Origin: Clostridiaceae bacterium
GTDB lineage: Bacteria; Bacillota; Clostridia; Lachnospirales; Lachnospiraceae
DNA: 64,000 nucleotides
Assembly: GCA_910575585.1 (NCBI GenBank)
Contig: CAJTGF010000006.1
Span: forward strand, 1-64,000
Direction of reading: 5' to 3'
This document shows positions 14,851-23,062 of this stretch, piece by piece. The notes under the pieces are model-generated. The model did not search any database. It was not told where the DNA came from and saw nothing but the letters and a program-made list of their open reading frames with translations. The translations under genes were made by a program, and so were the position numbers. How positions within the stretch are numbered: position 1 is the first letter of the stretch; every line of letters begins with the position of its first letter.

Positions 14851-15942
14851 ATGGAAAAGAAAGTGAAGAACCTGTATCTGGGAGCCTTTCTCATATTCCT
14901 GTGCCTTCCCTGGTTTTTCTGGCTGGTATTGGGCAGGTACGCGGATACCTCCAACAACGAAAACCGAACCCTTGCGGCCATGCCCCAGCTTAATAGGGAC
15001 AACTGGGAAGACTATCCCGGGCAGTATGAGGCTTATTTTAATGACCGGATCCCGTTCCGCAATGAGCTGATCTCATTTAACAGCTGGATCAATTATCGGT
15101 TCTTCCAAACGTCGGTCAATGAAAATGTGATTCTGGGAAAGGATAAATGGCTGTTTTATGACGCGGTCACCGACGGAAATCCCATAGGGGACTACGAGGG
15201 GAATCTGACGTTTTCCGACGATGAGTTAAAGGCTATGGAGGACGGGGCCTTAAAGGCGCAGGACAGGCTTAGGAAGATGGGCATTGAACTGGCGGTGTTC
15301 ATACCCCCCAATAAAGAGCGGGTGTATGCTCAATATATGCCGGAGCGGTATGTCTGCTCCCCTGCTTCAAGGAGCGACCGGATGATGGAGCGGCTGGCCC
15401 AGGGAGGCGTGCATATTGTCAATCCCAAGGACAGCCTTATTAAGCAGCAGGCTAAGCATCAGCTGTATTATCCCTATGACACCCACTGGAATCAGCTGGG
15501 AGCCTATGTGGGAATCTGCAGCATTTTGGAATCATGGGAATTAAAGACCGCTGATCTGTCACAGCTTACGGTGGAGGAGTCAAAGCGGGACGGCGATGAC
15601 CTGGCCAATATGCTGAACCTGGGGAAGGCGGTTTTCAACGACAGTATCGAATACCATATCAAAGGCAATTTTGACAGCGAAACACCCATATCGGATCAGC
15701 TGGCCCATTTTGAAAATCCGGATGCCAGTTACGACAAAACCGTGTTTCTTTTAGGCGATTCCTACCGTACGGCTATGAGGCCCGGGCTGTGCCTGTATTT
15801 TACGGATGTGTATGTGGCCGGGCATGAGAGCTACGCGTATGAAATGCTGGAGCAGGCCCGCCCCGATTACATGATCGTGGAATATATTGAGCGGCATTCT
15901 GACAGACTGGCGGACATAGAAGCGCTGATATTTGGGAAATAA
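14851..15942 (+). CDS. DHHW-family (AlgX/AlgJ-like) SGNH-type O-acetylation protein
   Basis: A 363-residue protein with one N-terminal membrane anchor (residues 8-28) and an extracellular SGNH-like domain. YPYDTHWNQLG carries the D-x-H-W motif, and FLLGDSYRTAM carries the GDS nucleophile block. Members act with MBOAT proteins as the extracellular acetyltransferase. GGGGGTGC precedes the ATG. The acceptor polymer is not identifiable; no glycan synthesis genes lie alongside. Confidence 0.88.
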   Translation: MEKKVKNLYLGAFLIFLCLPWFFWLVLGRYADTSNNENRTLAAMPQLNRDNWEDYPGQYEAYFNDRIPFRNELISFNSWINYRFFQTSVNENVILGKDKWLFYDAVTDGNPIGDYEGNLTFSDDELKAMEDGALKAQDRLRKMGIELAVFIPPNKERVYAQYMPERYVCSPASRSDRMMERLAQGGVHIVNPKDSLIKQQAKHQLYYPYDTHWNQLGAYVGICSILESWELKTADLSQLTVEESKRDGDDLANMLNLGKAVFNDSIEYHIKGNFDSETPISDQLAHFENPDASYDKTVFLLGDSYRTAMRPGLCLYFTDVYVAGHESYAYEMLEQARPDYMIVEYIERHSDRLADIEALIFGK

Positions 15943-15972
15943 AAGATATGGCCGTCCCTTTTCAGAAGATGA

Positions 15973-16001
15973 TTGACGAAAGGGAAGAAAAAAACTATAA
16001 T
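15973..16001 (+). promoter_or_regulatory. promoter of the two-TM hypothetical gene
   Basis: TTGACG (15973-15978), 17-base spacer, TATAAT (15996-16001). Confidence 0.6.
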
Positions 16002-16061
16002 GAATTAAGGAGCGGACCCGCGGGACGCCCAGTAAAAACGTAAAACGCAGGGGGAGAAATC

Positions 16062-17174
16062 ATGGTAGAAACACTTAGGAAAAAAGCAAGAAAATCCAAC
16101 ATGCTGAGGGTCATATTCTCGGTGATCGGGGCCGTTGTTCTGCTGGCTGTCACAAAATTTGCCATATTCGACGTGATCACCGGACCGACGAAGCTGGATA
16201 TCACACAGGATCCGGAGACATATAAGGGAAAGTATGTGACCATTGACGCGGAATATTTTCTGCATGACTACATAGAGCATACCACTACCACCAAAAGAAA
16301 GTACGGCGGCAGCACGACCAGCACCAACGGATACAGCTATCTTGTGTTCCAGTCTGTGGATGATTACGAGAAAGAGGCGTCCATATGGTATTTTTACAGC
16401 ATTTACCTGGACAGTAATCGGGAGGACGAGATGGCCGTGAAGATTGACGAGGCATTTGAGTACTGGAATGACGAGTCGGGACAGGTAGCGCCTCCACAGC
16501 CGGTTACCGTAAAAGGAGTCTGGAATCCCATGGATGCCCAGACAGAGAAATATTTCCGGGACGCTCTGGTAAATCTTGAGATCACGGAGACAGAGTTTGA
16601 CAAGATGTATTTTTATGAGCTGGATACAAAGAATATCGGCGGTGTCAACAGCCTGCTGTTCTGGGTTCTGATGGCAAGCGCCGCCGGGCTTTTGGTCTTT
16701 GCCGCAGCCAGCGGCGTAGGCTTTTTCAGCGACGGATATATGAAGAGCATCCAGAAGTATCTCCAGAAAGACAGCTCGGTTTCCATCGCTGCCATTGAGG
16801 AGGATTTCAGCCAGGCCCATCTGGTTGAAAAGAAAGTGTGGGTCGGTAAGAAATGGACTGTGTATATGGAGGGCAACGCTGCCAGGATACTGCCCAATAA
16901 AGATCTGGTATGGGGATATTATTATCAGCGGACCGGACGCCACAGCGTAAGCGAGATGCGGTTGTTTACCAGAGAGAAAAAGGTGTTCCATATTGGTTTG
17001 ACCGAGAACTCCACCCAGGAAGCTCTGGGCGTGTACGGACAGCAGCAGCCTCAGATGGTCATCGGATACAGCGGTGATCTGGAAAAGATGTACAACAAGA
17101 ATTTTCCGGAATTTTTAAATCTGAAGTATAATCCGGCTATGGCCGATGGTTCGGCGGGTTATCCGCAGCTGTAA
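16062..17174 (+). CDS. two-TM protein of unknown function
   Basis: A 370-residue protein I do not recognise with confidence (it recalls the DUF6709-type annotation). Residues 13-36 and about 198-223 are membrane helices; the 160 residues between them are likely extracytoplasmic and include a TTTTKRKYGGSTTS stretch. The C-terminal 145 residues are cytosolic and resemble a PH-like or YcxB-like sensor fold (KVWVGKKWTVYMEGNAARILPNKDLVWGYYY). GGGGGAGAAATC precedes the ATG. It has its own promoter and terminator, and sits between the O-acetylation pair and the second tRNA-Lys. Confidence 0.7.
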   Translation: MVETLRKKARKSNMLRVIFSVIGAVVLLAVTKFAIFDVITGPTKLDITQDPETYKGKYVTIDAEYFLHDYIEHTTTTKRKYGGSTTSTNGYSYLVFQSVDDYEKEASIWYFYSIYLDSNREDEMAVKIDEAFEYWNDESGQVAPPQPVTVKGVWNPMDAQTEKYFRDALVNLEITETEFDKMYFYELDTKNIGGVNSLLFWVLMASAAGLLVFAAASGVGFFSDGYMKSIQKYLQKDSSVSIAAIEEDFSQAHLVEKKVWVGKKWTVYMEGNAARILPNKDLVWGYYYQRTGRHSVSEMRLFTREKKVFHIGLTENSTQEALGVYGQQQPQMVIGYSGDLEKMYNKNFPEFLNLKYNPAMADGSAGYPQL

Positions 17175-17183
17175 AGAAGTCTG

Positions 17184-17219
17184 CCGGGAGGGCGGCGCGT
17201 CTGTCCTTCCGGAATTTTT
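17184..17219 (+). terminator. terminator after two-TM gene
   Basis: CCGGGAGG (17184-17191) pairs with CCTTCCGG (17205-17212), then AATTTTT. Confidence 0.65.
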
Positions 17220-17256
17220 GTCTATAGGGAACATGATTTTTGGCTGAAAATTAATC

Positions 17257-17285
17257 TTGACATTTCTGCCCGTTGGCCGTATAAT
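17257..17285 (+). promoter_or_regulatory. consensus promoter of second tRNA-Lys
   Basis: TTGACA (17257-17262), 17-base spacer, TATAAT (17280-17285): a full consensus promoter. Confidence 0.8.
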
Positions 17286-17316
17286 ATTAAACGTTCTGGT
17301 AAACAAGTTCATATAA

Positions 17317-17389
17317 GCGCCTTTAGCTCAGTTGGTAGAGCAGTAGACTCTTAATCTATTTGTCCAGGGTTCGAGTCCCTGAAGGCGCA
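17317..17389 (+). tRNA. tRNA-Lys(CUU), copy 2
   Basis: Identical in all 73 bases to the tRNA at 13277, with a CUU anticodon and no encoded CCA. Its promoter is a perfect consensus, stronger than that of copy 1. Confidence 0.95.
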
Positions 17390-17393
17390 CGGT

Positions 17394-17440
17394 AAAGCGT
17401 TTATTTCGATCGATGAAGTCGGGATAAGCGCTTTTATTTT
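17394..17440 (+). terminator. terminator of second tRNA-Lys
   Basis: AAAGCGTTTAT (17394-17404) pairs with ATAAGCGCTTT (17424-17434) with one G-U pair, followed by TATTTT. Confidence 0.6.
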
Positions 17441-17498
17441 CCCCAAAAGAACCATAATAAATACAAAGAAACCACTTTCCTTTAATGGTAGAATATGC

Positions 17499-17601
17499 TA
17501 TACTACAAACCAAAGTCTATTATTCACCGACAGGCAGCAAGAAACGCGTATTGGAAGACGTTTTTAAGGGGTTGCCCTGTCAGAGATTCAGTGGGCTTTT
17601 T
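17499..17601 (+). promoter_or_regulatory. structured leader with possible attenuator ahead of the chemoreceptor gene
   Basis: After a TATACT -10 (17499-17504) the transcript can fold GACAGG (17529-17534) with CCTGTC (17576-17581), enclosing AAACG/CGTTT. Alternatively GCCCTG (17574-17579) can pair with CAGTGGGC (17589-17596), followed by TTTTT. The two foldings share GCCCTG and exclude each other, as in a conditional terminator. I cannot match it to a known riboswitch consensus. Confidence 0.4.
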
Positions 17602-17647
17602 ATTATGTTTAACAATAAAGATACCAGGTAAAGGAGAGAGAACGGCA

Positions 17648-19666
17648 ATGTCAGGAGAGCAGGCAGGTGTTCACCACAGTAGAAAGAGGAAGGGAAGCCT
17701 TAATAAACGGATCTTGAGGAATACAACCCTCAACATTTTAGTATTGGTCTTTGTAAGCTGTGTGATCATGGCTTTTTCCATGCAGTCTCTGGCCAATAAT
17801 ATTCTGCTGGACAGTTTGCAGCCCATGGCCAGGCAGTCGGCCAAAACAGTGGAGGCCAATATCCACATGCTGGCGGACAGGATGATGAATGTGGCAGATG
17901 ATTTCAAGGCGGACATAGGCGCAGGATCATCCCTTTCGGACGGGGAGAGTGTCTGGAAGGAACGCCAGGAGATTTTGACGGAAACCGCCGAGACATACGA
18001 ACTTTATACCATTGCGCTGTATGATCTGGAGGGCAGGCTGATCCAGGGTATAGACGGCGCTCCAAAGACCATAGAACAGGGGCTATTCGCTCTTATGAAG
18101 GAGACCGATAATCTGACTATCGACTCCTCCACCATTTTTCAGGATAAACTGGGTATCACCATGGGCATACCCATAAAGGGGGAGGAAGGGACCATCCTGT
18201 ATCTGGCATGCGTATACAAATACGACACCCTCAATGATGTGATAAGCAGCATTAACCTGGGCAAAAACGGTATGGCTTACATGGTGAACCCTGAGGGAGT
18301 GGTCACGGGCCATCCCGATAAATCGCTTGTACTTGGGGGAAGCACTCTGGAGCAGTTAAACGGGGGACATAAGGAAGCTCTGGGAAGGGTAACTACCGGA
18401 GAGACCGGGGCGGTGGAGTTTCCGGTAGACGGGGATGAGATGCTGGTGGCATTTTCTCCTATTCGGGGAACCCAATGGTCTCTGGTGATCCAGAACCCCA
18501 AGTCTGATTACAACCATCTGATCAACGCGGCCATGCTGGCGGCGGCTCTTTCCACTTTGGCAGTGCTGGTTGTGTCGATCTTGCTGATCCTGCGTCTGTC
18601 CCAGTCCATCTCCAGGCCGGTCAAGAGCGTGACAGACCGGATGATCGCCCTGTCTGACGGCGATCTGCATACGGAGGTCTCTCTTGTCAGTTCCGGGGAT
18701 GAGCTGGAAGTGATGACGCGGACACTGGATGATACGGTGGAGAGCGTTAACCGGTACATATCCGATATCCAGCAGGTTCTGACCCAGGTTGCAGGCGGCA
18801 ATCTGCGCATGGAACCGCAGGTAGAATATAAGGGCGATTTTATTTTGATCAGGGAAAGCCTTCATACGATCCTTAATTCCATGAATGAAACGATCAAGGG
18901 GCTGCGGGCAGCGGCTGCCAGAGTTGCCAATATGTCGGATGAACTGAACACTCAGTCAGGCTGTCTTCACCAGGCGTCTCTGGAGCAGAGGCAGTATACC
19001 CAGGAACTGGTATGCGAGGTCGGCCATGTCAGGGAGCAGCTGTCCAACGTGACCGAGAGCACCAGCCAGACCCGTTCCAAAACAGAGGAGATTACCCGGT
19101 GCATCCAGGAGGCCAACAACCGCATGGCCGCGCTGGCCGGAGCCATGGATGACATCAGCGCCAACACCCAGGAGATCACGAACATTGCCAAAGCCATTGA
19201 GGATATCGCGTTCCAGACCAACATCCTGGCTATCAATGCTTCGATCGAGGCGGCCAGGGCGGGGGAAGCCGGAAAAGGATTCTCCGTGGTTGCCAATGAG
19301 GTAAAAGAGCTGGCTTCCAAAAGCGCGGAGGCGGCCCAAAGCGCTACGGACATGGTGGGCAACACCAGGACGATTATCCAAAACGGCGTAAAGCTGACCA
19401 CGGATACGGCAGGGTCTTTCCGGGATATCTCCAGGGTTTCGGAACAGATCAGCACCATTTCCGATCAGCTGGTAACTGCCGTACAGGGGCAGGAGCGGGC
19501 ATTGACCGTGATCGAACAGCGGATCGACACATTTTCCGCCATTACGGACCAGAATCTGCAGAGCGCCAGCGAGACCAAGCAGTCCAGCGGACTTTTGGCC
19601 ACAGAGGCGGATACGCTGCGGGCCCATGTGAAAAGATTTGTTTTGAAGGAGGAGAAGGGCAGATGA
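17648..19666 (+). CDS. methyl-accepting chemotaxis protein
   Basis: A 672-residue chemoreceptor. TM1 spans residues 27-46, followed by a 240-residue Cache-like extracellular sensor, TM2 near 290-312, a HAMP domain, and a cytoplasmic signalling coiled coil. The kinase-control tip, IAFQTNILAINASIEAARAG with SVVANEVKELA, lies at about residues 518-555. It signals to CheA/CheW, which are not in this window. AAGGAGAG selects the start at 17648; the open frame 51 codons upstream covers the structured leader and has no ribosome site. Its stop overlaps the ATG of the FMN-binding lipoprotein (ATGA). Confidence 0.93.
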   Translation: MSGEQAGVHHSRKRKGSLNKRILRNTTLNILVLVFVSCVIMAFSMQSLANNILLDSLQPMARQSAKTVEANIHMLADRMMNVADDFKADIGAGSSLSDGESVWKERQEILTETAETYELYTIALYDLEGRLIQGIDGAPKTIEQGLFALMKETDNLTIDSSTIFQDKLGITMGIPIKGEEGTILYLACVYKYDTLNDVISSINLGKNGMAYMVNPEGVVTGHPDKSLVLGGSTLEQLNGGHKEALGRVTTGETGAVEFPVDGDEMLVAFSPIRGTQWSLVIQNPKSDYNHLINAAMLAAALSTLAVLVVSILLILRLSQSISRPVKSVTDRMIALSDGDLHTEVSLVSSGDELEVMTRTLDDTVESVNRYISDIQQVLTQVAGGNLRMEPQVEYKGDFILIRESLHTILNSMNETIKGLRAAAARVANMSDELNTQSGCLHQASLEQRQYTQELVCEVGHVREQLSNVTESTSQTRSKTEEITRCIQEANNRMAALAGAMDDISANTQEITNIAKAIEDIAFQTNILAINASIEAARAGEAGKGFSVVANEVKELASKSAEAAQSATDMVGNTRTIIQNGVKLTTDTAGSFRDISRVSEQISTISDQLVTAVQGQERALTVIEQRIDTFSAITDQNLQSASETKQSSGLLATEADTLRAHVKRFVLKEEKGR

Positions 19667-20103
19667 AACGGAAAGCCAGGGGGATCGCCATAGTATGCGC
19701 GGCAATGATGATTTTAACAGGCTGCAGCGAAAAAACGTCCCTTCAGGACGGATATTATACGGCTCAGGCCGCCCAGTTCAGCCATGGATGGAGAGAGTAC
19801 ATCACCATCATGGTCAAGGGCGGGAGTATTGTGTCCGTGGAATACAACGCGGAGAATGCCAGCGGCTTTATTAAGAGCTGGGATAATGCCTACATGCAGA
19901 ACATGTACCACGTCAACGGCACATATCCCAATGAATATACCCGCTACTACGCGGGGCAGCTTTTGGAGGACCAGGGGGACGACTCGATTGACCTTCTGAC
20001 AGGAGCCACTTCGTCGGGCAATTCGTTCAAAAAACTTTCCGCCGCGGTGCTGGAGCAGGCCCGGCAGGGGGATTCCAGCATTGTGTCCGTCAACACGGAA
20101 TGA
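19663..20103 (+). CDS. FMN-binding-domain lipoprotein
   Basis: A 146-residue exported lipoprotein: lipobox ILTGC with lipidated C21, then an FMN-bind domain (DGYYTAQAAQFSHGWREYITIMVKGG). The motif LLTGATSSG at 112-119 matches the flavinylation site used by ApbE-type flavin transferases, with T116 the likely FMN-bearing residue. It would be a membrane-tethered extracellular flavoprotein, a class used in electron transfer or redox sensing. Translation is coupled to the chemoreceptor. No ApbE gene is in the window, so flavinylation would depend on a distant gene. Confidence 0.82.
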   Translation: MKRKARGIAIVCAAMMILTGCSEKTSLQDGYYTAQAAQFSHGWREYITIMVKGGSIVSVEYNAENASGFIKSWDNAYMQNMYHVNGTYPNEYTRYYAGQLLEDQGDDSIDLLTGATSSGNSFKKLSAAVLEQARQGDSSIVSVNTE

Positions 20104-20142
20104 GGATAAACAGATACTGCTTTGCAAAGAGAGGATAACGGA

Positions 20143-20424
20143 ATGGGTCAGGAGACGCGTATCGCGGTGATCGGGATCATTGTGGAAGACAAAAACATGG
20201 CGGGGGAAGTCAACAGGCTGCTCCATGAATACGGGCAGTACATCATCGGTCGTATGGGGCTGCCCTATGAGAAAAAGGGCGTCAACATCATCAGCATAGT
20301 AGTGGACGCGCCTGCAGACAGCATCAGCGCTTTGTCAGGAAAACTAGGCAGGATTCCGGGGGTAGGCGTAAAGGCGCTGTATTCAAAGGCGGGCGTGGGA
20401 AAGCCGGAACAAGAGGATCATTAA
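20143..20424 (+). CDS. TM1266-type iron-only hydrogenase system regulator
   Basis: A 93-residue ACT-like protein: RIAVIGIIVEDKNMAGEVNRLLHEYGQYIIGRMGLPYEKKGVNIIS matches the TM1266 family, usually encoded with [FeFe]-hydrogenase maturation genes and annotated as putative hydrogenase regulators. The ATG at 20143 follows GAGAGGATAAC; a TTG seven codons upstream is less likely. Here it is the third gene after the chemoreceptor and FMN lipoprotein, with no hydrogenase genes in view. Ligand and target are unknown. Confidence 0.85.
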   Translation: MGQETRIAVIGIIVEDKNMAGEVNRLLHEYGQYIIGRMGLPYEKKGVNIISIVVDAPADSISALSGKLGRIPGVGVKALYSKAGVGKPEQEDH

Positions 20425-20429
20425 AAAGG

Positions 20430-20477
20430 ACCGGGCAGATACAGAGAGGAAAACTTCTGAGTCTGCCCGGTTTTTCT
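20430..20477. terminator. terminator between convergent units
   Basis: ACCGGGCAGA (20430-20439) pairs with TCTGCCCGGT (20462-20471); TTTTTCTTTT follows on the plus strand. It sits between the TM1266-type gene and the convergent EIIB-ROK gene. Confidence 0.75.
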
Positions 20478-20498
20478 TTTGCCGCAAAGTTTTTTGAG

Positions 20499-21917
20499 TC
20501 AGGCTTTTGCCGCCTCCAGCGCTTCGGTACACAAGATCATCTGTCCCAGCAGCATGTAGTCCTTCACCTGGTCCAGCTGGACGATATCCGGAATATACTT
20601 TGTGGGAACGTATTTTCCGATCTCTCTTATAAGATCATCGGTCTGTACGATCAGCCGGCAGGAGAGAAGGAGAACATCCGGTCCCAGGATGCATATCATG
20701 GACGCAATGGACTGGGCTACCAAGGTCAGAGTCCCCTCCGGAGTCAGGCACAAAGAGCAGCGGTTGCTCTTGCTGTTGGTGGGAAGGTACTGGATCTCTC
20801 CGGCCACATGTTTGTACCCCTCAATAAGCTGGCCGTTGATGATGCTGCCCACTCCGCCGGAGGAGCCGACGGCAGGCTGAAACAAAAACGACGGGGAGTG
20901 ATACCGGTCCTGGGAGGAGTAATAGCCCACGGCGATGCAGTTGGCGTCATTGCACAGGATAAATTTGCGGGAATACTTTTTCGACAGGCACTCCAGCACA
21001 TTGCTGTCGTCAAAACCCTGGGCCGGCAGCGTCAGCCGCCCCTCGTCAATGATCCCCGGCATAGACAGCCCGGTCAGCTGGATGTCCGGGTAGATGGCAA
21101 AGGCCATGTCGCAGAGATCGTAAATATCTTCCAGGGAGATACGGGATTTTATGGAAACCTCATCATAAATAATGTCATTGTGCTCATTATAGATCCTGGA
21201 GGTAAACAGGTAGTGATTGTCCTCGTGGAGCAGACCGATGGTAAGAATCTTTACATGGGGCTTGATCTGCTGCTTTAGAGGAAGTCTGCCGGGATAGCTG
21301 CGGGTGTGGCGGGCAGCAGGCTCCAGAAGCGGTTCCAGGCTGGAAAATATGGCCCGCACGTCATAGGTGGCAAAAATCCTGGGCGGTATTTTCCGCACCT
21401 TTTTGTTGTGGAGTATTTTTTGGGCAGTATCATATATGTAGGAGATCTGAGGCGCCAGCAGGATAATGTCGTACTGGCTGGCGGTTTGGTACAGGTTTCC
21501 GTAGGAGACCGCGGAAAATTCATAGTTTAAGGACAAAAGCTGGGCGGATTCGTTAAGCTTCTGGGCAAAAAATCCGGTAGTCAGGCCGCTGGTGCAGGAT
21601 AACAGGACCCGCACAGGCGGTTTGGCGGTCAATTCTTTTACACACTCCAGCATCTCGTCAAACAGCTTCATGGCATGTTCCAGCGTGTGCATCTGGAAAT
21701 GGAGGTAGAACACGTGGCGGTTTGTGACCAGATTCAGCACATAGAGCTGGATGATGTCCATGGGAAAGAACGTAACCTCGCCGCGGCAGTAGCTGGTTTC
21801 GATAACGATCACATTTTCGTCTTTTTCGCTGACAAACATGCGGTAGTTTGGGCTTGTCTGCGTCAGGACCCATTGGCGGAATTCATCAATAAGGTTGCTG
21901 TTTGCTGTTGTTCCCAT
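20499..21917 (-). CDS. fusion of PTS EIIB (lactose/cellobiose-like) and ROK-kinase domains
   Basis: A 472-residue protein. Residues 1-95 are of unknown type. Residues 100-190 look like a PTS EIIB of the lactose/cellobiose class: RVLLSCTSGLTTGFFAQKL with phosphorylatable C108, and IILLAPQISYIYDTAQKIL. Residues 220-472 are a ROK (NagC/glucokinase-like) domain: LTGLSMPGIID, CNDANCIAVGYY, GSSGGVGSIINGQLIEGYKHVAGEIQYL and a shortened CSLC in place of the usual zinc CxCGxxGC motif. No DNA-binding helix-turn-helix is evident. A sugar-responsive sensor or kinase governed by PTS phosphorylation is the simplest inference. It is monocistronic. Confidence 0.72.
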   Translation of the reverse strand: MGTTANSNLIDEFRQWVLTQTSPNYRMFVSEKDENVIVIETSYCRGEVTFFPMDIIQLYVLNLVTNRHVFYLHFQMHTLEHAMKLFDEMLECVKELTAKPPVRVLLSCTSGLTTGFFAQKLNESAQLLSLNYEFSAVSYGNLYQTASQYDIILLAPQISYIYDTAQKILHNKKVRKIPPRIFATYDVRAIFSSLEPLLEPAARHTRSYPGRLPLKQQIKPHVKILTIGLLHEDNHYLFTSRIYNEHNDIIYDEVSIKSRISLEDIYDLCDMAFAIYPDIQLTGLSMPGIIDEGRLTLPAQGFDDSNVLECLSKKYSRKFILCNDANCIAVGYYSSQDRYHSPSFLFQPAVGSSGGVGSIINGQLIEGYKHVAGEIQYLPTNSKSNRCSLCLTPEGTLTLVAQSIASMICILGPDVLLLSCRLIVQTDDLIREIGKYVPTKYIPDIVQLDQVKDYMLLGQMILCTEALEAAKA

Positions 21918-22067
21918 GAAATAATCCCCCTTTTTGTTAAAATGAAATACCTACCTGTTAGTATAAAGGCTTGGGAATTTGGTGTCAATTGGGGAGTAAG
22001 GAAATACACGGCATTATGCCCAAAGATTCCCTATGGAATTCCCAGGTTCTGTATGTTAATATTATTT

Positions 22068-22098
22068 TGTAACAGAAATGTAAAATAATTGTAACAGA
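22068..22098. repeat. direct repeat TGTAACAGA x2 ahead of CAP gene
   Basis: TGTAACAGA occurs at 22068-22076 and 22090-22098, 22 bases apart (two helical turns), flanking a possible -10 (TAAAAT, 22081-22086). The core GTAACAG also occurs in the palindromic repeat at 24592-24726 and 46482-46512. It may be an operator; no regulator can be named. Confidence 0.3.
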
Positions 22099-22110
22099 CA
22101 GGAGGATACT

Positions 22111-23040
22111 ATGAGAAAATTTGCATTATATGCCGCAGTGGCGGCGACAGCAATGGCAGGAATGGGGACTATGACCTCCCAGGCTTCGGTAAAGGCTTAT
22201 GTGATCGGCGGAAATTACGGAGGAAACTGTTCAAACGGAATGTCTGTGGGCAATGGAAATTCATTGAATGAGATCTTACAGATGGTCACATCCGGCGGCG
22301 CAGGTTCCGGCCTGCTGGCTCCCACCCTTCCAGGGACCTTGGACAATCCCCTTACACCCAACGGTTCAGGAAACTGGGGGAATGTGCTGAAGCCGGACGG
22401 CAACGGTTCCTGGAACTGTCCCGTACTGCCGGACTGCTCCGGCTCCTGGAACTGCCCCACAGGTCCCGACTGTTTTGGCGGAACAAATTGTCCGGGGAAC
22501 CAGAATCCCGGAAACCAGAACCCAGGTGATCAGAATCCCGGAAACCCAAACCCAGGTGACCAGAACCCTGGAACCCAGTATCCGGGGGATCAAAACCCCG
22601 GCGATCAGTATCCGGGAGATCAAAATCCCGGCAATCAGGATCCGGAACAGCCCACGGACCAGGAGCGGGCTTATATCCAGCAGGTGATCACCCTGGTCAA
22701 TGAGGAGCGGGCTAAGGCGGGGCTGTCTCCGGTGACCGAGGCAGGAGATGTGGCAGCTGCGGCAAGCGTCCGGGCCAGAGAGATCCCCGGCAATTTTTCC
22801 CACTCAAGACCCAACGGGACCTACTATAATACGGCGCTGGACGAGGGCGGGGTAAAATACCGGGGAAGCGGGGAGAATATCGCCTACGGACAGAGAACGG
22901 CAGCAGAGGTTATGAACGGCTGGATGAACAGCCAGGGCCACAGAGCCAATATCCTTAACGGCAATTACACCAATATCGGTGTGGGATATTATGAGAACGG
23001 CAGCGGTGTGAAGTACTGGGTGCAGTTGTTTACATATTAA
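22111..23040 (+). CDS. secreted CAP-domain (SCP/PR-1) protein with PGDQN repeats
   Basis: A 309-residue exported protein: signal peptide (cleavage near QAS), a Gly/Asn/Cys-rich region with two GSWNCP blocks (residues 99-104 and 111-116), ten five-residue repeats of the type G-D/N-Q-N-P (129-178), and a CAP domain from about 185 (VNEERAKAGLSP, HSRPNG, GENIAYG, WMNSQGHRANILN, GVGYY). Bacterial CAP proteins are secreted and of mostly unknown activity. The repeat linker probably spans the wall or spore surface. AGGAGG lies ahead of the ATG. Monocistronic. Confidence 0.9.
   Translation: MRKFALYAAVAATAMAGMGTMTSQASVKAYVIGGNYGGNCSNGMSVGNGNSLNEILQMVTSGGAGSGLLAPTLPGTLDNPLTPNGSGNWGNVLKPDGNGSWNCPVLPDCSGSWNCPTGPDCFGGTNCPGNQNPGNQNPGDQNPGNPNPGDQNPGTQYPGDQNPGDQYPGDQNPGNQDPEQPTDQERAYIQQVITLVNEERAKAGLSPVTEAGDVAAAASVRAREIPGNFSHSRPNGTYYNTALDEGGVKYRGSGENIAYGQRTAAEVMNGWMNSQGHRANILNGNYTNIGVGYYENGSGVKYWVQLFTY
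22495..22644 (+). repeat. ten 15-bp tandem repeats coding GDQNP units
   Basis: The coding repeat GNQNP, GNQNP, GDQNP, GNPNP, GDQNP, GTQYP, GDQNP, GDQYP, GDQNP, GNQDP is encoded by near-identical 15-base units. Such arrays change copy number easily by slippage. Confidence 0.85.
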
Positions 23041-23062
23041 TAGAAACATGGGATGGCGTCAG

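Noticed and set aside
17520-17601. c-di-GMP riboswitch ahead of the chemoreceptor gene
   Set aside because: The conserved GEMM core segments are not present; only the general attenuator-like pairing is reported.
22495-22644. CRISPR array
   Set aside because: The regular repeats are 15-base coding units inside the CAP protein gene, with no spacers. No CRISPR array was seen elsewhere in the window.
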